From Rhizobium tumorigenes (GTDB lineage Bacteria; Pseudomonadota; Alphaproteobacteria; Rhizobiales; Rhizobiaceae): 64,000 nucleotides of DNA. Below, piece after piece: positions 26,932 to 36,380 of the stretch (positions within the stretch are counted from its first letter, which is position 1; every line of letters begins with the position of its first letter). The notes under the pieces were generated by a model that saw only the letters and a program-made list of their open reading frames with translations, made no database searches and was not told where the DNA came from. The stretch lies in the NCBI RefSeq assembly GCF_003240565.2, contig NZ_CP117255.1:2232001-2296000 (forward strand), read 5' to 3'. The translations under genes and the position numbers were made by a program.

Positions 26932-27525
26932 ATGCGCAATCAAATCCTACGCAGACTATTCGGCCTCGGAATGGTGGCTGCGTTCGCCGCCCTCGTCAGT
27001 GTTTCCTTGCCCATGCGCGCGGCGGAAGCAGCGCCCAATAGCGGCCAGTACACCGTTCAGGAGATCATCGACGCCGGCCATTCTTTCTTCGGCTCCACCA
27101 GCGGCGGCCTTGCCAAGGTTGTCGAGACCGCCTTTGAGCGCTACGGCCTGCCGAACGGCTATATCCTCGGACAGGAGGGCTCCGGCGCCTTCATCGCCGG
27201 CCTGACCTATGGCGAGGGCCAGCTCAACACCAAGAACGCAGGCGAGCACCCGCTGTACTGGCAGGGTCCTTCGCTCGGCTTCGACTATGGCGGCCAGGGC
27301 ACCCGCGTCATGATGCTGGTCTATAACCTTGCCAATACCGAAGCCATCTACACCCGCTTCGGAGGCATCAGCGGACAGGCATTCGTTATCGCCGGCGTCG
27401 GCATGACCGCGCTGAAAAACAACAACATCGTCGTCGTGCCGATCCGCACCGGTATCGGCGCCCGTCTCGGCCTCAACCTCGGCTATCTCAAGGTCACGCC
27501 GCAACCGACCTGGAACCCGTTCTGA
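26932..27525 (+). CDS. eipA: EipA-type periplasmic protein (DUF1134)
   Basis: 197 residues. A signal peptide runs to about residue 33 (MRAAEA). The mature protein has the DUF1134 pattern QYTVQEIIDAGHSFFGSTSGGLAKVVE and the long glycine-rich beta region SLGFDYGGQGTRVMMLVYNL ending LNLGYLKVTPQPTWNPF. In Brucella, EipA is a periplasmic barrel-like protein needed for envelope integrity under stress and is under CtrA control (literature from memory). The location next to chpT and ctrA agrees. Gene name transferred by homology. Confidence 0.85.
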   Translation: MRNQILRRLFGLGMVAAFAALVSVSLPMRAAEAAPNSGQYTVQEIIDAGHSFFGSTSGGLAKVVETAFERYGLPNGYILGQEGSGAFIAGLTYGEGQLNTKNAGEHPLYWQGPSLGFDYGGQGTRVMMLVYNLANTEAIYTRFGGISGQAFVIAGVGMTALKNNNIVVVPIRTGIGARLGLNLGYLKVTPQPTWNPF

Positions 27526-27641
27526 CCGGGCGACCCCTACCGCGATATTGACTGCGCACAGACATGAAGCTTGCCCGATGGCAGGCTTCCTGCTTAATTT
27601 CCACCTCCGCTCTATGCCCAAGTACAGGTGATTGCCGCGCC

Positions 27642-28832
27642 GTGATACAATTTGCGCTACTGTTCGGTTTAGGCTTTCTGACGGCGGTGATCCTCGTATG
27701 CATGGTGGCGCCCGCCATCCATCGCCGCATCGTCCACTTCACGGAAAAGCGCCTGCGCGCCACGATGCCCCTGAGCGCCCAGGAAGTACGTGCCCAAAAA
27801 GACATGGCACGGGCACTCTATGCCGCAGAAAATGCCAAGACCGAGCAGGCCCTCTCCCGGCAGCGGGAAAAGAGCATCGCTCTTCAAATCGCGCAGGAAG
27901 TTGTAAAAAAGGAAGCCGGGCGGCTGGCGACGGAAAACGAACAGCTACACGCCCAGATCAACGATATGAGCGTGGAGGCGAGCGACTTGCGGGCACGCCT
28001 GCGCCGCGAGGAGAGCAGCATCAGCCAGTTGCGGTCGTCCTTGCGCATTTCCGAGCTGGCCCATGCAGAGAAGGAAGCGGATCTCGACAGCCTGCGTAAA
28101 CGCATCGACAGGATGGCGGTCGACGCGGACAACACGAAGATCGACCTTGCCGCGCGCGAAGCAGAGATCGAGAACCTGCGTGTCCGCTTCAATGGTCTTC
28201 GCACCGAAAGGGATGCGGCGCGCAGTGAGCTCGAGACCTTTACGAGGCGCGCAACCGAAGCCGAGATGCGTCTCGGCGAGGAGCAGAACAAGGTGACCCG
28301 GCTCGAGGAAAAACTAAGCCGCGAAGTCGCATCCAACGCCGACCAGCAAAACCTTATCGCGCGCCGGGTCGAAGAAGTGACGCGCCTCAAACAGAAACTG
28401 AAGATGGCAACGATCGACGCCAGGGAAGCCGCGAAGTCGTCGAGAGGTGCTGCAGGACCGGCGAAAGTGACCGCAGCCGATGGGACGAAAACCGTGAAAT
28501 CCACCAGTAGCGCAACCGCTGACACTGACACCGTTGCTGATGACGCAGAACCCGCTTTGGGAACCGACATCGCGGTGCTCGCCGACGACGCCCGCAATCG
28601 CAGCACGGCCCTCTCGGACAGGCTGCTCAAATCCCGCTCGACCGCCCAGGATGGGGCTCTGCGCGAAGAGATCGCCACCATTGCCGCCAGCATGGTAGCG
28701 CTTACGGCGCTTACCGAGGGCAAGCAGTCGCCCATCCATGCCTTGCTCGAGAAAAATGGAGAGAGCGACAGCGGCGACCGCAGGAGCCTTGCCGATCGCG
28801 CCTCCGAACTGCTCGAGAAACCGTCGCTCTAG
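27642..28832 (+). CDS. Membrane-anchored coiled-coil protein of unknown function
   Basis: 396 residues from a GTG start (VIQFALLFGLGFLTAVILVCMVAP); the longer frame from 27564 lacks a plausible N-terminus. One membrane segment at residues 1-22 is followed by HRRIVHFTEKRLRATMPLSAQEVRAQKDMARA, a block I associate with a conserved rhizobial hypothetical family. A long charged coiled coil spans about 40-265, then a low-complexity linker rich in T/A/D, and a short helical C-terminus. It may act as a cytoplasmic scaffold tethered to the inner membrane. Its stop overlaps the TrmH-like gene on the other strand by 4 bp. Confidence 0.72.
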   Translation: MIQFALLFGLGFLTAVILVCMVAPAIHRRIVHFTEKRLRATMPLSAQEVRAQKDMARALYAAENAKTEQALSRQREKSIALQIAQEVVKKEAGRLATENEQLHAQINDMSVEASDLRARLRREESSISQLRSSLRISELAHAEKEADLDSLRKRIDRMAVDADNTKIDLAAREAEIENLRVRFNGLRTERDAARSELETFTRRATEAEMRLGEEQNKVTRLEEKLSREVASNADQQNLIARRVEEVTRLKQKLKMATIDAREAAKSSRGAAGPAKVTAADGTKTVKSTSSATADTDTVADDAEPALGTDIAVLADDARNRSTALSDRLLKSRSTAQDGALREEIATIAASMVALTALTEGKQSPIHALLEKNGESDSGDRRSLADRASELLEKPSL

Positions 28833-29659
28833 ATCCGCCCGGCCGACGATGCCATTGCATACAGCGCAATGCCGGTGGCCGTCGCCACATTGAGGCTGTC
28901 CAGCCCCGGCGCCTGCGGAATGCGCGCGGTCCGGAAGCGCGACAGGATGGACCGAGGCAATCCCTGCCCTTCCGTACCCACCACCAAGGCCAGCCGCTCC
29001 GATGGCGGCACAACGGCAATCGACGTTTCGCCGCGTGGCGAAAGCCCCCAGATGGCAAAGCCACGGGCATCGAGCGCGTCGAGAATGGCAAGATTGGAGC
29101 CGGCCCGACAATAGGGCAAGGTCAGCACCGAGCCAACCGAGACCCGCACTGCCTTGCGATAGAGCGGGTCGCAACTCGTCTCGTCCAGAAGAATACCGTC
29201 GGCACCGAAGGCCGCAGCATTGCGAAACATCGAACCGACATTGTCATGATTGGAAATGCCGCACCCGACCAGCAGCAGGGTCGATTTCGGCAGACTGTCG
29301 ATGAAGGCAACCGTATCGTCCGTGAGCACACGGCGCCCGAGCGCCAGGACACCACGATGCAGATGGAAGCCGACGATGGCATCGAGCACCGGCGCCTCCG
29401 CCACGTAGACCGGCACATCACGCGGCAGCGCCGCGATCATGTCGGCAAGTCCCGCCGCTCGGTTGCGCAGCAACAGCACCTTTTCAGCGACGAAGCCGCG
29501 CTCGGCCCGGTGCGCCTCGGCCAGAAGCCGCAGCACCACGGTTCCCTCGGCAATGAAGCGGCTTTCACGGCCGGTCAGGTCGCGCTCGCGGATATCGCGG
29601 AATTCGGCGATGCGCGGATCGTCGGCATCCGCGATGATGGTCAGCCGGTCCTCGCTCAT
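28829..29659 (-). CDS. TrmH/SpoU-family RNA methyltransferase
   Basis: 276 residues from MSEDRLTIIADADDPRIAEF; the much longer frame upstream runs through the rluD antisense strand and is rejected. The N-terminal substrate-binding domain includes FIAEGTVVLRLLAEA. The SPOUT knot domain has the three family motifs NHDNVGSMFRNAAAFGADG, LALVVGTEGQGLP and LNVATATGIALYAM. It methylates the 2-prime-O ribose of a tRNA or rRNA nucleotide using S-adenosylmethionine; the target is not clear from sequence. It is probably co-transcribed with the small membrane protein 11 bp upstream. Confidence 0.87.
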   Translation of the reverse strand: MSEDRLTIIADADDPRIAEFRDIRERDLTGRESRFIAEGTVVLRLLAEAHRAERGFVAEKVLLLRNRAAGLADMIAALPRDVPVYVAEAPVLDAIVGFHLHRGVLALGRRVLTDDTVAFIDSLPKSTLLLVGCGISNHDNVGSMFRNAAAFGADGILLDETSCDPLYRKAVRVSVGSVLTLPYCRAGSNLAILDALDARGFAIWGLSPRGETSIAVVPPSERLALVVGTEGQGLPRSILSRFRTARIPQAPGLDSLNVATATGIALYAMASSAGRI

Positions 29660-29670
29660 CGGGCTATCCG

Positions 29671-30045
29671 TCAGGGCGTCGGCAGCGAGACGGTCGAGAC
29701 GATGCGGCCAACGCCGTAGTCGAACACGATCGCCTGTCGCTGGCCGGCCATGGTCACGCCGTAAAACAGCATCTGGTTGCCGGAGAGACTGACCGACTGC
29801 ACAGAAAAGCCCGCCGGCAGCGCCACCGAGGACGAAACCGGAGCATCCGAAGGCACGCCGCTCGTCGCAACAGCCTTGGCCGCCGGCCGCATCGCCTTGT
29901 AGACAATGGCACCGAACACCGCCATAAGGCTCACCACCATGACGGCACCCGAGACGATCATCAGCCGTACCATCTTGCGCCGCACATTTTCCATTGCCGG
30001 ATCGAGAGGCTTTTCGTCCTGGTCGTCTGGCTTGAGACTTGTCAT
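29671..30045 (-). CDS. Small single-pass membrane protein (DUF6476-like)
   Basis: 124 residues. The cytoplasmic opening KPLDPAMENVRRKMVRLMIVSGAVMV leads into one transmembrane helix (about 25-50), followed by a periplasmic domain of about 70 residues with beta-strand character ending FDYGVGRIVSTVSLPTP. I associate this pattern with an alphaproteobacterial family annotated DUF6476, from memory. It is upstream of the RNA methyltransferase gene on the same strand and divergent from rluD with only 38 bp between. Function unknown. Confidence 0.65.
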   Translation of the reverse strand: MTSLKPDDQDEKPLDPAMENVRRKMVRLMIVSGAVMVVSLMAVFGAIVYKAMRPAAKAVATSGVPSDAPVSSSVALPAGFSVQSVSLSGNQMLFYGVTMAGQRQAIVFDYGVGRIVSTVSLPTP

Positions 30046-30083
30046 GAATACGTCCTGTTCTTGATCTCGCCGGAGAGAAGCGT

Positions 30084-31109
30084 TTGAACGACCCCTTTAA
30101 AGAAGCCGATGCCATTAGCAAAGTGCTGATCGCCGACGAAGCCGCAGAAGGCCGCCTCGATGCCTGGTTGACCGCGCAACTCGGCGACGACATTTCGCGC
30201 AGTCGCGTCAAGGTGCTGATCAAGGAAGGGGCTGTGCTGCGCAACGGCGAACCGATGACCGATCCGCAGCGCAAGGTCCGACCGGGCGAGCGTTTCGAGA
30301 TCACCATGCCGGAACCGGAAGATCCGACACCCCAGGGCGAGGACATTCCGCTCGACGTGCTCTACGAAGACAGCGACCTCATCGTCATCTCCAAGCCCGC
30401 TGGCCTCGTCGTTCATCCCGGCGCCGGCAACTGGACCGGGACGCTGGTCAACGCCCTCATCCATCACTGCGGCGACACCCTGTCTGGCATCGGCGGCGTC
30501 CGCCGTCCCGGCATCGTCCACCGCCTCGACAAGGACACCACCGGTGTCATGGTCGTCGCCAAGAACGACATCGCGCACCGCCACCTGTCGGCGCAGTTTG
30601 CCGATCACGGTCGGACGATGCCGCTTGAACGCGCCTACCGCGCCATCGTTTGGGGCCGGCCGCGCCAGCTCAACGGAACGATCGATGCGCCGCTCGGCCG
30701 TTCGACGGGCGACCGCACGAAACGCGCCGTTCAAAAGCCTGACCGCGAGGATTCCGACGAGGCGATCACCCATTACACCGTGCTCGAACGCTTCCACGAG
30801 CAGCCGGATGCGACGGCGCTAGCCGCGTTTGTGGATTGCCGCCTCGAAACCGGCCGCACCCACCAGATCCGCGTTCACATGGCCCATATCGGTCATCCGC
30901 TGCTCGGCGACACAGTGTATGGCGCCGGTTTCCGCACCAAGGCGAACCTTTTGGCGGATGAACGCAAGGACATCGTCACCCGCTTCCCGCGCCAGGCGCT
31001 GCATGCGTACCTGCTCCAGTTCGAACATCCACGCACCGGCGAAATCCTGCATTTCGAAGCCGCTCTGCCCGACGATATGCTGGAGCTGGCCGAGGCTCTC
31101 CGCAAATAG
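30084..31109 (+). CDS. rluD: Pseudouridine synthase RluD (RluA family)
   Basis: 341 residues. The start is TTG at 30084 with GGAGAG at suitable distance; no better ATG lies nearby. An S4 RNA-binding domain occupies about residues 20-75. The catalytic domain has PGIVHRLDKDTTGVMVVAK with catalytic D149, and the family motifs LVVHPGAGN and CRLETGRTHQIRVHMAHIGHPLLGD. It isomerises uridines in large-subunit rRNA (helix 69 sites in E. coli). It is followed by rpoH; this rluD-rpoH order is usual in rhizobia. Confidence 0.9.
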   Translation: MNDPFKEADAISKVLIADEAAEGRLDAWLTAQLGDDISRSRVKVLIKEGAVLRNGEPMTDPQRKVRPGERFEITMPEPEDPTPQGEDIPLDVLYEDSDLIVISKPAGLVVHPGAGNWTGTLVNALIHHCGDTLSGIGGVRRPGIVHRLDKDTTGVMVVAKNDIAHRHLSAQFADHGRTMPLERAYRAIVWGRPRQLNGTIDAPLGRSTGDRTKRAVQKPDREDSDEAITHYTVLERFHEQPDATALAAFVDCRLETGRTHQIRVHMAHIGHPLLGDTVYGAGFRTKANLLADERKDIVTRFPRQALHAYLLQFEHPRTGEILHFEAALPDDMLELAEALRK

Positions 31110-31265
31110 TGCATGGATCTGGACATCCGACCGCGCAGAGCTTATAAACGCGTTGATTGTTCAAGATCTTCGCCAGCATGCCGGTTATGCGCTGGATAAT
31201 TTCGAAATCGCCAATAATAATTGGCCTTTGGTGCATCTCACAGGTCACACATGCGTGACACAGTT

Positions 31266-31294
31266 CTTGAATCCCAGTTTCGTCATACTTATTT
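31266..31294 (+). promoter_or_regulatory. Heat-shock (sigma-32 type) promoter of rpoH
   Basis: CTTG (31266-31269), 18 bases, then CTTATTT (31288-31294). This matches the alphaproteobacterial heat-shock consensus CTTG-N17/18-CYTATNT. It predicts a start site near 31302 and a leader of about 100 bases to the rpoH ATG. The leader contains a small hairpin CGCCAT-(5)-ATGGCG at 31348-31364. Confidence 0.6.
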
Positions 31295-31401
31295 ATAACT
31301 AGACTTAGTGCGGGGTCTGCCAGAACCGCACGTGCTGGCCCGCTTTTCGCCATGTTGAATGGCGTATCGAAGGGGCTGGTTTCCAACAAGGAGGGTGCTT
31401 C

Positions 31402-32310
31402 ATGGCCCGCAATAACTTGCCATCCATTACCGCCGGCGAGACCGGCCTCAATCGCTATCTTGACGAGATCCGCAAGTTCCCGATGCTGGAACCGCAGGAA
31501 GAGTACATGCTCGCCAAGCGTTATGCCGAGCACGCCGACCGTCAGGCAGCCCATAGGCTTGTCACAAGCCATCTTCGTCTGGTGGCGAAGATTGCCATGG
31601 GCTATCGCGGCTACGGCCTGCCGATCGGCGAAGTCGTGTCCGAAGGCAACGTCGGCCTTATGCAGGCCGTCAAGAAGTTCGATCCGGAACGCGGCTTCCG
31701 TCTGGCCACCTACGCCATGTGGTGGATCAAGGCCTCGATCCAGGAGTACATTCTGCGCTCGTGGTCACTTGTGAAGATGGGGACGACCGCCAACCAGAAG
31801 CGGCTGTTCTTCAACCTTCGCCGCCTCAAGGGCAAGATCCAGGCGATCGACGAAGGCGACCTAAAGCCTCACCAGGTGACCGAGATTGCCACGACGCTGA
31901 AAGTGTCCGAGGAGGAGGTCATCTCGATGAACCGCCGCCTTTCGGGCGACGCATCGCTGAATGCGCCGATCAAGGCTGCGGAAGGCGAAGGCGGCCAGTG
32001 GCAGGATTGGCTGGTGGACAACCACGAGAGCCAGGAAGCGGTACTGATCGAACAGGACGAACTCGAGACACGTCGCAACATGTTGGCCCGCGCAATGAGC
32101 GTGCTCAACGACCGCGAACGCCGTATCTTCGAGGCTCGCCGCTTGTCCGAAGATGCCGTGACCTTGGAAGACCTGTCGTCCGAATTCGACATCAGCCGCG
32201 AACGTGTCCGCCAGATCGAAGTGCGCGCCTTTGAAAAGGTCCAGGAGGCTGTCCGCAAGGACGCCCTCGACCGCGCCAAGGGCCTGCGCGTCGTGGAAGC
32301 GACAGCATAA
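31402..32310 (+). CDS. rpoH: RNA polymerase heat-shock sigma factor RpoH
   Basis: 302 residues with AAGGAGG eight bases before the ATG. Region 2 is very well preserved: HRLVTSHLRLVAKIAMGYRGYGLP, then EGNVGLMQAVKKFDPERGFRLATYAMWWIKASIQEYILRSW. The RpoH box QKRLFFNLRRLKGKI follows, and region 4 is present at DRERRIFEARRLSEDAVTLEDLSSEFDISRERVRQIEVRAFEKVQ. It directs transcription of chaperone and protease genes after heat stress. The promoter upstream looks heat-shock-type, implying auto-activation. Confidence 0.95.
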   Translation: MARNNLPSITAGETGLNRYLDEIRKFPMLEPQEEYMLAKRYAEHADRQAAHRLVTSHLRLVAKIAMGYRGYGLPIGEVVSEGNVGLMQAVKKFDPERGFRLATYAMWWIKASIQEYILRSWSLVKMGTTANQKRLFFNLRRLKGKIQAIDEGDLKPHQVTEIATTLKVSEEEVISMNRRLSGDASLNAPIKAAEGEGGQWQDWLVDNHESQEAVLIEQDELETRRNMLARAMSVLNDRERRIFEARRLSEDAVTLEDLSSEFDISRERVRQIEVRAFEKVQEAVRKDALDRAKGLRVVEATA

Positions 32311-32336
32311 CCATCCGGTCCGCAGACCGGATGGTT
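32309..32336. terminator. First hairpin after rpoH
   Basis: Perfect 12-bp inverted repeat AACCATCCGGTC-CGCA-GACCGGATGGTT beginning within the rpoH stop codon. It may help protect the transcript end or assist termination. Confidence 0.7.
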
Positions 32337-32344
32337 GAAACTGA

Positions 32345-32374
32345 AAAAGGCGGGCCCGTTCGGACCCGCCTTTT
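32345..32374. terminator. Bidirectional terminator between rpoH and the proline-rich membrane protein
   Basis: AAAAGGCGGG-(10)-CCCGCCTTTT with T-runs on both strands, placed between two convergent genes. Confidence 0.9.
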
Positions 32375-32398
32375 CTGTATCGCTTGGAAATCCGTTCG

Positions 32399-34789
32399 TT
32401 ACTGGCCGCTAGGACCGGCAATGGCGGCCCATTCGCCGATTACCTTGTTGAAGGCGTCCGTGCCGGTCGTGCCCTTGTCCATGGTCAAGAGGGCGCGACG
32501 GCCGTTGCGGTAGGTGATCGGAATGTCGATCCAGTTGCGGTTGCGCAAGAGGTCAAGATTGGTCTTGCGGGCATCCGGGAAGTCGTTCAGCGCCACCATG
32601 TGGAAATCGTCTGTGATCTTGGCCGGCACACCGATCAGCGCATCGCCACGATCCTGCTCGGTCGCCTTCATCGCCACGCGCTGGACGCTGTCGATGGCGC
32701 CGCCTTCGAAGTTCGGCGGCAGCGAGAAGACCAGTTCGATCAGATGGCTGGCCGGCAGCGACGGGTCGCTGTTGCGCTTGAACGTCACCAGCGCGGTCAT
32801 GCCACGCTCAGGCACGTTGATGCTGCCCTGGACAGTCGGAGATGGCTTGCCATCGTCGCCCTTGTCCTCATGGACGCTCCAAGTCACCGTACCTTCGATC
32901 GCGGTCGGCGACGTCTGGCCAAGACGTTCTTCGTACAAGAACATCTTCTCACCCGTGCCGACAGTCGCCGTCTGCGTCGCTGCCGGCGGCGTAGCCGTCG
33001 GAACCATCGCGGTCGGCTGTGCGGGGGCCGGCGCAGGCGCAGCAGCTGTCGGCGCAGGCGTCGGAGCCTGTGCCGGCGGCGCGGATGCGGGAGCCGGTAC
33101 GGATGGATTGGCAGCAGCCGCAGCCGGTGGCGGCGTCGCAGCTGCAACATTCTGCTGGGCGATGGACTTGCCCTCGGCGGCGACCGGTCCACCTGGGACA
33201 GGAGGCACGCCTGCATCCACCTCGCTGCCATCCGCCATCAGGCGCTGGGTAAATTTGCTGTTGACGGTGTTGCCGTCGTCAACCGGTGGAGTTTCCGGCG
33301 TCGTCGGCTTAGTGGCGACAGGCGTGGTCGCTGCCGGTGTTGCGGTCTTGTCTGCAACCGTTGCATTTTTCGGTGCGGAACTCACCAGTCCGGCGACCAT
33401 CTCGTTGAGCGCGGTACGGTTCATCCAGGCGGCATAACCCCCGCCGGCGACAACAGCGACACCAGCCAGAGTAAGGAGAATACCTGCGACACCAAAGCGG
33501 CGGCGCTTCGGCTCCATGCGGTAGCTCTTGCCCTGAAGCCCAGCGACACTGACCTGCCCCAGATCCGACGGTACCGAATCGCTGAAATCGGTTTCGGCGG
33601 CGAATTTCTCGTAACCGGAAAGCTCCTTGATCTCGTTCCAGCCGTCCGACTGCCCGGGTTGAGCGGCAGGTTTGGCCACCTTTCCGTGGACATCGGCAAA
33701 CAGGTCGACATCGTCAAAATCACCGGCAGGCGTCGGCGGGACCTGCTTGACAGGAGCAGCCTCTGCAACGGGAGCAGATTTTACCGGCGGCAGATCGTCG
33801 AACGTCGCAGCTTCCCAGGCGACGTGTTCGGCGGCATCCCGCATGCGGGCGGCGGGATGTTCTTCAGCCGCAAAGCCCACATCCGGCGGATAGTGAACGG
33901 GAATAGCCGTTGGTGCCGGCTGTCCGCCCGGAGCCGGCGCTGGCCACTCATGATGCGGCGCGCCAGCGTCCTCTGGTTCCGGGGTTGCGGTTTTCGCCCA
34001 GACGTCGTCGAAATGGCCGGCATTGTCCGAATGAGCGGGATCGCTATGGGTCTCGGTGATGCCGTAGCCGGTGTGGTCGGCCGCATCCAGATCCGGCGCC
34101 GGCTCGTGGACCTCGCGTGGGACCTCGTCGACGGAAGAGGAGTGATATGCCTCCGGCTCCGGCTGCCATTCGGCATGCACGGGCTCCACGGCAACCGGCT
34201 CGACCTGCTCACGATAACGCTCGTGCTCGGGCGCTTCGTAAACGGCCTCCAGCGCTTCCAGAGGCTGCGGCTCTTTATCCGCCTGCCATTCATCTTCGGC
34301 GCGCCAATTATCGTCGACGGTCGGAGAGGTGTCCGGATGAGCACTCTCTTCTAAGTGGTGCACCTCGGCAACCGCGACGGGCGCCGGTTCCTCGATATCT
34401 ACAGGCTCTTCATGTATCGCTGCTGCCGGCTCTGACTGCACCGCCGGTACTGGTACTGGTACTGGCTCTGGCTCTGGAACATGCTCCGCCACCGGTTCCG
34501 GCTGCTGATAGGCCTCGGCCGGCTGGGCGTGAAATTCCTCCGCAGCAGCTTCCTCGGCGATTGCAGGCGGCACTCCGGCTTCGGCATGCTCTGCCTCGAC
34601 GTCGCGAATGGCGGCTTCGAGTTTCTCGAGCTGGCGCTGCAGCATCGTCTCCGGCGGTCGCGGCTTCATGCTTTCCAGCTGGCGCTGTACGGCACCGCGA
34701 GCGCGGGCATAAACTTTCACCCGCATTTCGGGTGTATTGTCGGACAAGCCATCTACGGCACGTCGGATGACTGCTACAAAATCCGCCAT
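32399..34789 (-). CDS. Long proline/acid-rich single-pass membrane protein
   Basis: 796 residues. The opening MADFVAVIRRAVDGLSDNTPEMRVKVYARARGAVQRQLESM is a helical domain followed by a glutamate/proline-rich disordered region (about 75-410). Then comes a positively charged strip (RMEPKRRRFG), one membrane segment (about residues 441-460), a second disordered alanine/proline/threonine region (about 480-640) and a folded C-terminal domain (about 650-796) with YEERLGQTSPTAIEGTVTW and DRGDALIGVPAKITDDFHMVAL. A cytoplasmic N-part and periplasmic C-part are inferred. I recognise no enzyme. The repeats in the disordered part (PEPEPVPVPVPAV) are low complexity, not ordered units. Confidence 0.75.
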   Translation of the reverse strand: MADFVAVIRRAVDGLSDNTPEMRVKVYARARGAVQRQLESMKPRPPETMLQRQLEKLEAAIRDVEAEHAEAGVPPAIAEEAAAEEFHAQPAEAYQQPEPVAEHVPEPEPVPVPVPAVQSEPAAAIHEEPVDIEEPAPVAVAEVHHLEESAHPDTSPTVDDNWRAEDEWQADKEPQPLEALEAVYEAPEHERYREQVEPVAVEPVHAEWQPEPEAYHSSSVDEVPREVHEPAPDLDAADHTGYGITETHSDPAHSDNAGHFDDVWAKTATPEPEDAGAPHHEWPAPAPGGQPAPTAIPVHYPPDVGFAAEEHPAARMRDAAEHVAWEAATFDDLPPVKSAPVAEAAPVKQVPPTPAGDFDDVDLFADVHGKVAKPAAQPGQSDGWNEIKELSGYEKFAAETDFSDSVPSDLGQVSVAGLQGKSYRMEPKRRRFGVAGILLTLAGVAVVAGGGYAAWMNRTALNEMVAGLVSSAPKNATVADKTATPAATTPVATKPTTPETPPVDDGNTVNSKFTQRLMADGSEVDAGVPPVPGGPVAAEGKSIAQQNVAAATPPPAAAAANPSVPAPASAPPAQAPTPAPTAAAPAPAPAQPTAMVPTATPPAATQTATVGTGEKMFLYEERLGQTSPTAIEGTVTWSVHEDKGDDGKPSPTVQGSINVPERGMTALVTFKRNSDPSLPASHLIELVFSLPPNFEGGAIDSVQRVAMKATEQDRGDALIGVPAKITDDFHMVALNDFPDARKTNLDLLRNRNWIDIPITYRNGRRALLTMDKGTTGTDAFNKVIGEWAAIAGPSGQ

Positions 34790-34849
34790 CAGTACTTTCT
34801 CGTGATGTCCAGCAGTAAGGCCGAACAGCGTTTTATCGTTGGCGCGACA

Positions 34850-36148
34850 TTAATCCTCAAACGGATCAGTCACAAGTATGGTGTCGTCGCGCTCCGGGCT
34901 GGTCGAAAGAAGCGCTACCGGGGCACCGATCAGCTCTTCAACCTGTCGCACATATTTGATTGCCTGAGCTGGCAGGTCGGCCCATTTGCGGGCGCCGACG
35001 GTCGATTCTTTCCAACCCTCGAGCGTAATATAAACCGGCTCGACCCGGGCTTGCGCACCCTGGCTTGCCGGCAGGTGGTCGATCTGCACGCCGTCGAGCA
35101 TGTAACCGACGCAGATCTTCAGTTCTTCCAGTCCATCCAGCACGTCTAGCTTGGTCAGAGCGATGCCGGTAATGCCGTTGGTGGCGACCGACTGGCGCAC
35201 CAGCGCCGCGTCGAACCAGCCACATCGACGTTTACGCCCGGTAACTGTGCCGAATTCATGACCTTTCTCACCGAGAAACTGGCCAATCTCGTCTGTCAGC
35301 TCCGTCGGGAACGGCCCTTCGCCAACGCGGGTGGTGTAGGCCTTGGTGATGCCGAGGATATAACCGAGCGATCCCGGCCCCATGCCGGAACCGGCCGACG
35401 CCTGCCCTGCAACGGTGTTCGACGATGTCACGAAGGGATAGGTGCCGTGGTCGATATCGAGCAGTGACCCCTGTGCGCCCTCGAACAGGATACGCGCACC
35501 CCGGCGACGCTCCTTGTCGAGAAGAAGCCAGACGGTCTCGCGGAACGGCAGCACACGGTCGGCGACCGATGTCAGTTCTTCCATGATGGTCTCATGGCTG
35601 ACCTCGGCAACACCGAGACCGCGACGTAGCGCGTTGTGGTGCGTCAGGATACGGTCGACCTTGGCCGGGAGGCTTTCGAGATCGGCAAGATCCATGAAGC
35701 GGATCGACCGGCGGCCGACCTTGTCTTCGTAGGCAGGGCCGATGCCGCGACGTGTGGTCCCGATCTTGGTGCCGCTGTTGCTGGCAGCATCTTCGCGCAG
35801 CGCATCGAGTTCGCGGTGCAGCGACAGGATCAATGTGGCATTATCGGCAACGCGCAGGTTTTCAGGGGTGATCTTGACGCCCTGGACCGCGAGCCTGTCG
35901 ATTTCGGCCAGCAGCGCATGCGGATCGACGACGACGCCATTGCCGATGACGCCCATCTTGCCCGGCCGCACGACGCCGGAAGGCAGCAGCGACAGCTTGT
36001 AGCTGATGCCGTCGATGACGAGTGTATGGCCGGCATTGTGGCCGCCCTGGAAGCGGACAACGATGTCCGCGCGCTCCGAAAGCCAGTCGACAATCTTGCC
36101 CTTGCCTTCGTCACCCCATTGCGAACCGATCACGACCACGTTCGTCAT
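34850..36148 (-). CDS. purA: Adenylosuccinate synthetase
   Basis: 432 residues, normal length, starting [21 protein letters not shown]. The P-loop-like GDEGKGK with catalytic aspartate (D13) and the NAGHT motif with catalytic histidine near residue 41 are present, as are [21 protein letters not shown] and the C-terminal [12 protein letters not shown] and GVQIDHLPA. It converts IMP and aspartate to adenylosuccinate with GTP, the first committed step to AMP. The longer frame upstream adds non-family residues and is not used. Confidence 0.97.
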   Translation of the reverse strand: MTNVVVIGSQWGDEGKGKIVDWLSERADIVVRFQGGHNAGHTLVIDGISYKLSLLPSGVVRPGKMGVIGNGVVVDPHALLAEIDRLAVQGVKITPENLRVADNATLILSLHRELDALREDAASNSGTKIGTTRRGIGPAYEDKVGRRSIRFMDLADLESLPAKVDRILTHHNALRRGLGVAEVSHETIMEELTSVADRVLPFRETVWLLLDKERRRGARILFEGAQGSLLDIDHGTYPFVTSSNTVAGQASAGSGMGPGSLGYILGITKAYTTRVGEGPFPTELTDEIGQFLGEKGHEFGTVTGRKRRCGWFDAALVRQSVATNGITGIALTKLDVLDGLEELKICVGYMLDGVQIDHLPASQGAQARVEPVYITLEGWKESTVGARKWADLPAQAIKYVRQVEELIGAPVALLSTSPERDDTILVTDPFED

Positions 36149-36380
36149 TTGTCTCTTCCTGCTTCCTGCGCAAAGATGCGCCTTGCCCAAACCCGCGCAT
36201 CTATAAAGCGTTGCTTTTCGGAAAGCGACCCCGTTGTCGGCGGAGATCGCGCTTTTGCAGGGCAAATCAAGCGGAACGACAACAGCCGGCTAGCGACCTC
36301 GCCGTGTCTTTGGCCAGTGAGGGGGATGACGGGACCGACGGAACTCTGGAACAGGGCTTGAAGCTGGGGAACGGTTCCGC

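Noticed and set aside
29660..30346. Long N-terminal extension of the RNA methyltransferase frame
   Set aside because: It would run antisense through rluD and the DUF6476-like gene; the family N-terminus starts at 29659.
32384..34354. 656-codon open frame on the plus strand opposite the proline-rich membrane protein
   Set aside because: Arginine-rich translation typical of a reverse-complement shadow; the minus-strand frame has a membrane helix and folded domain.
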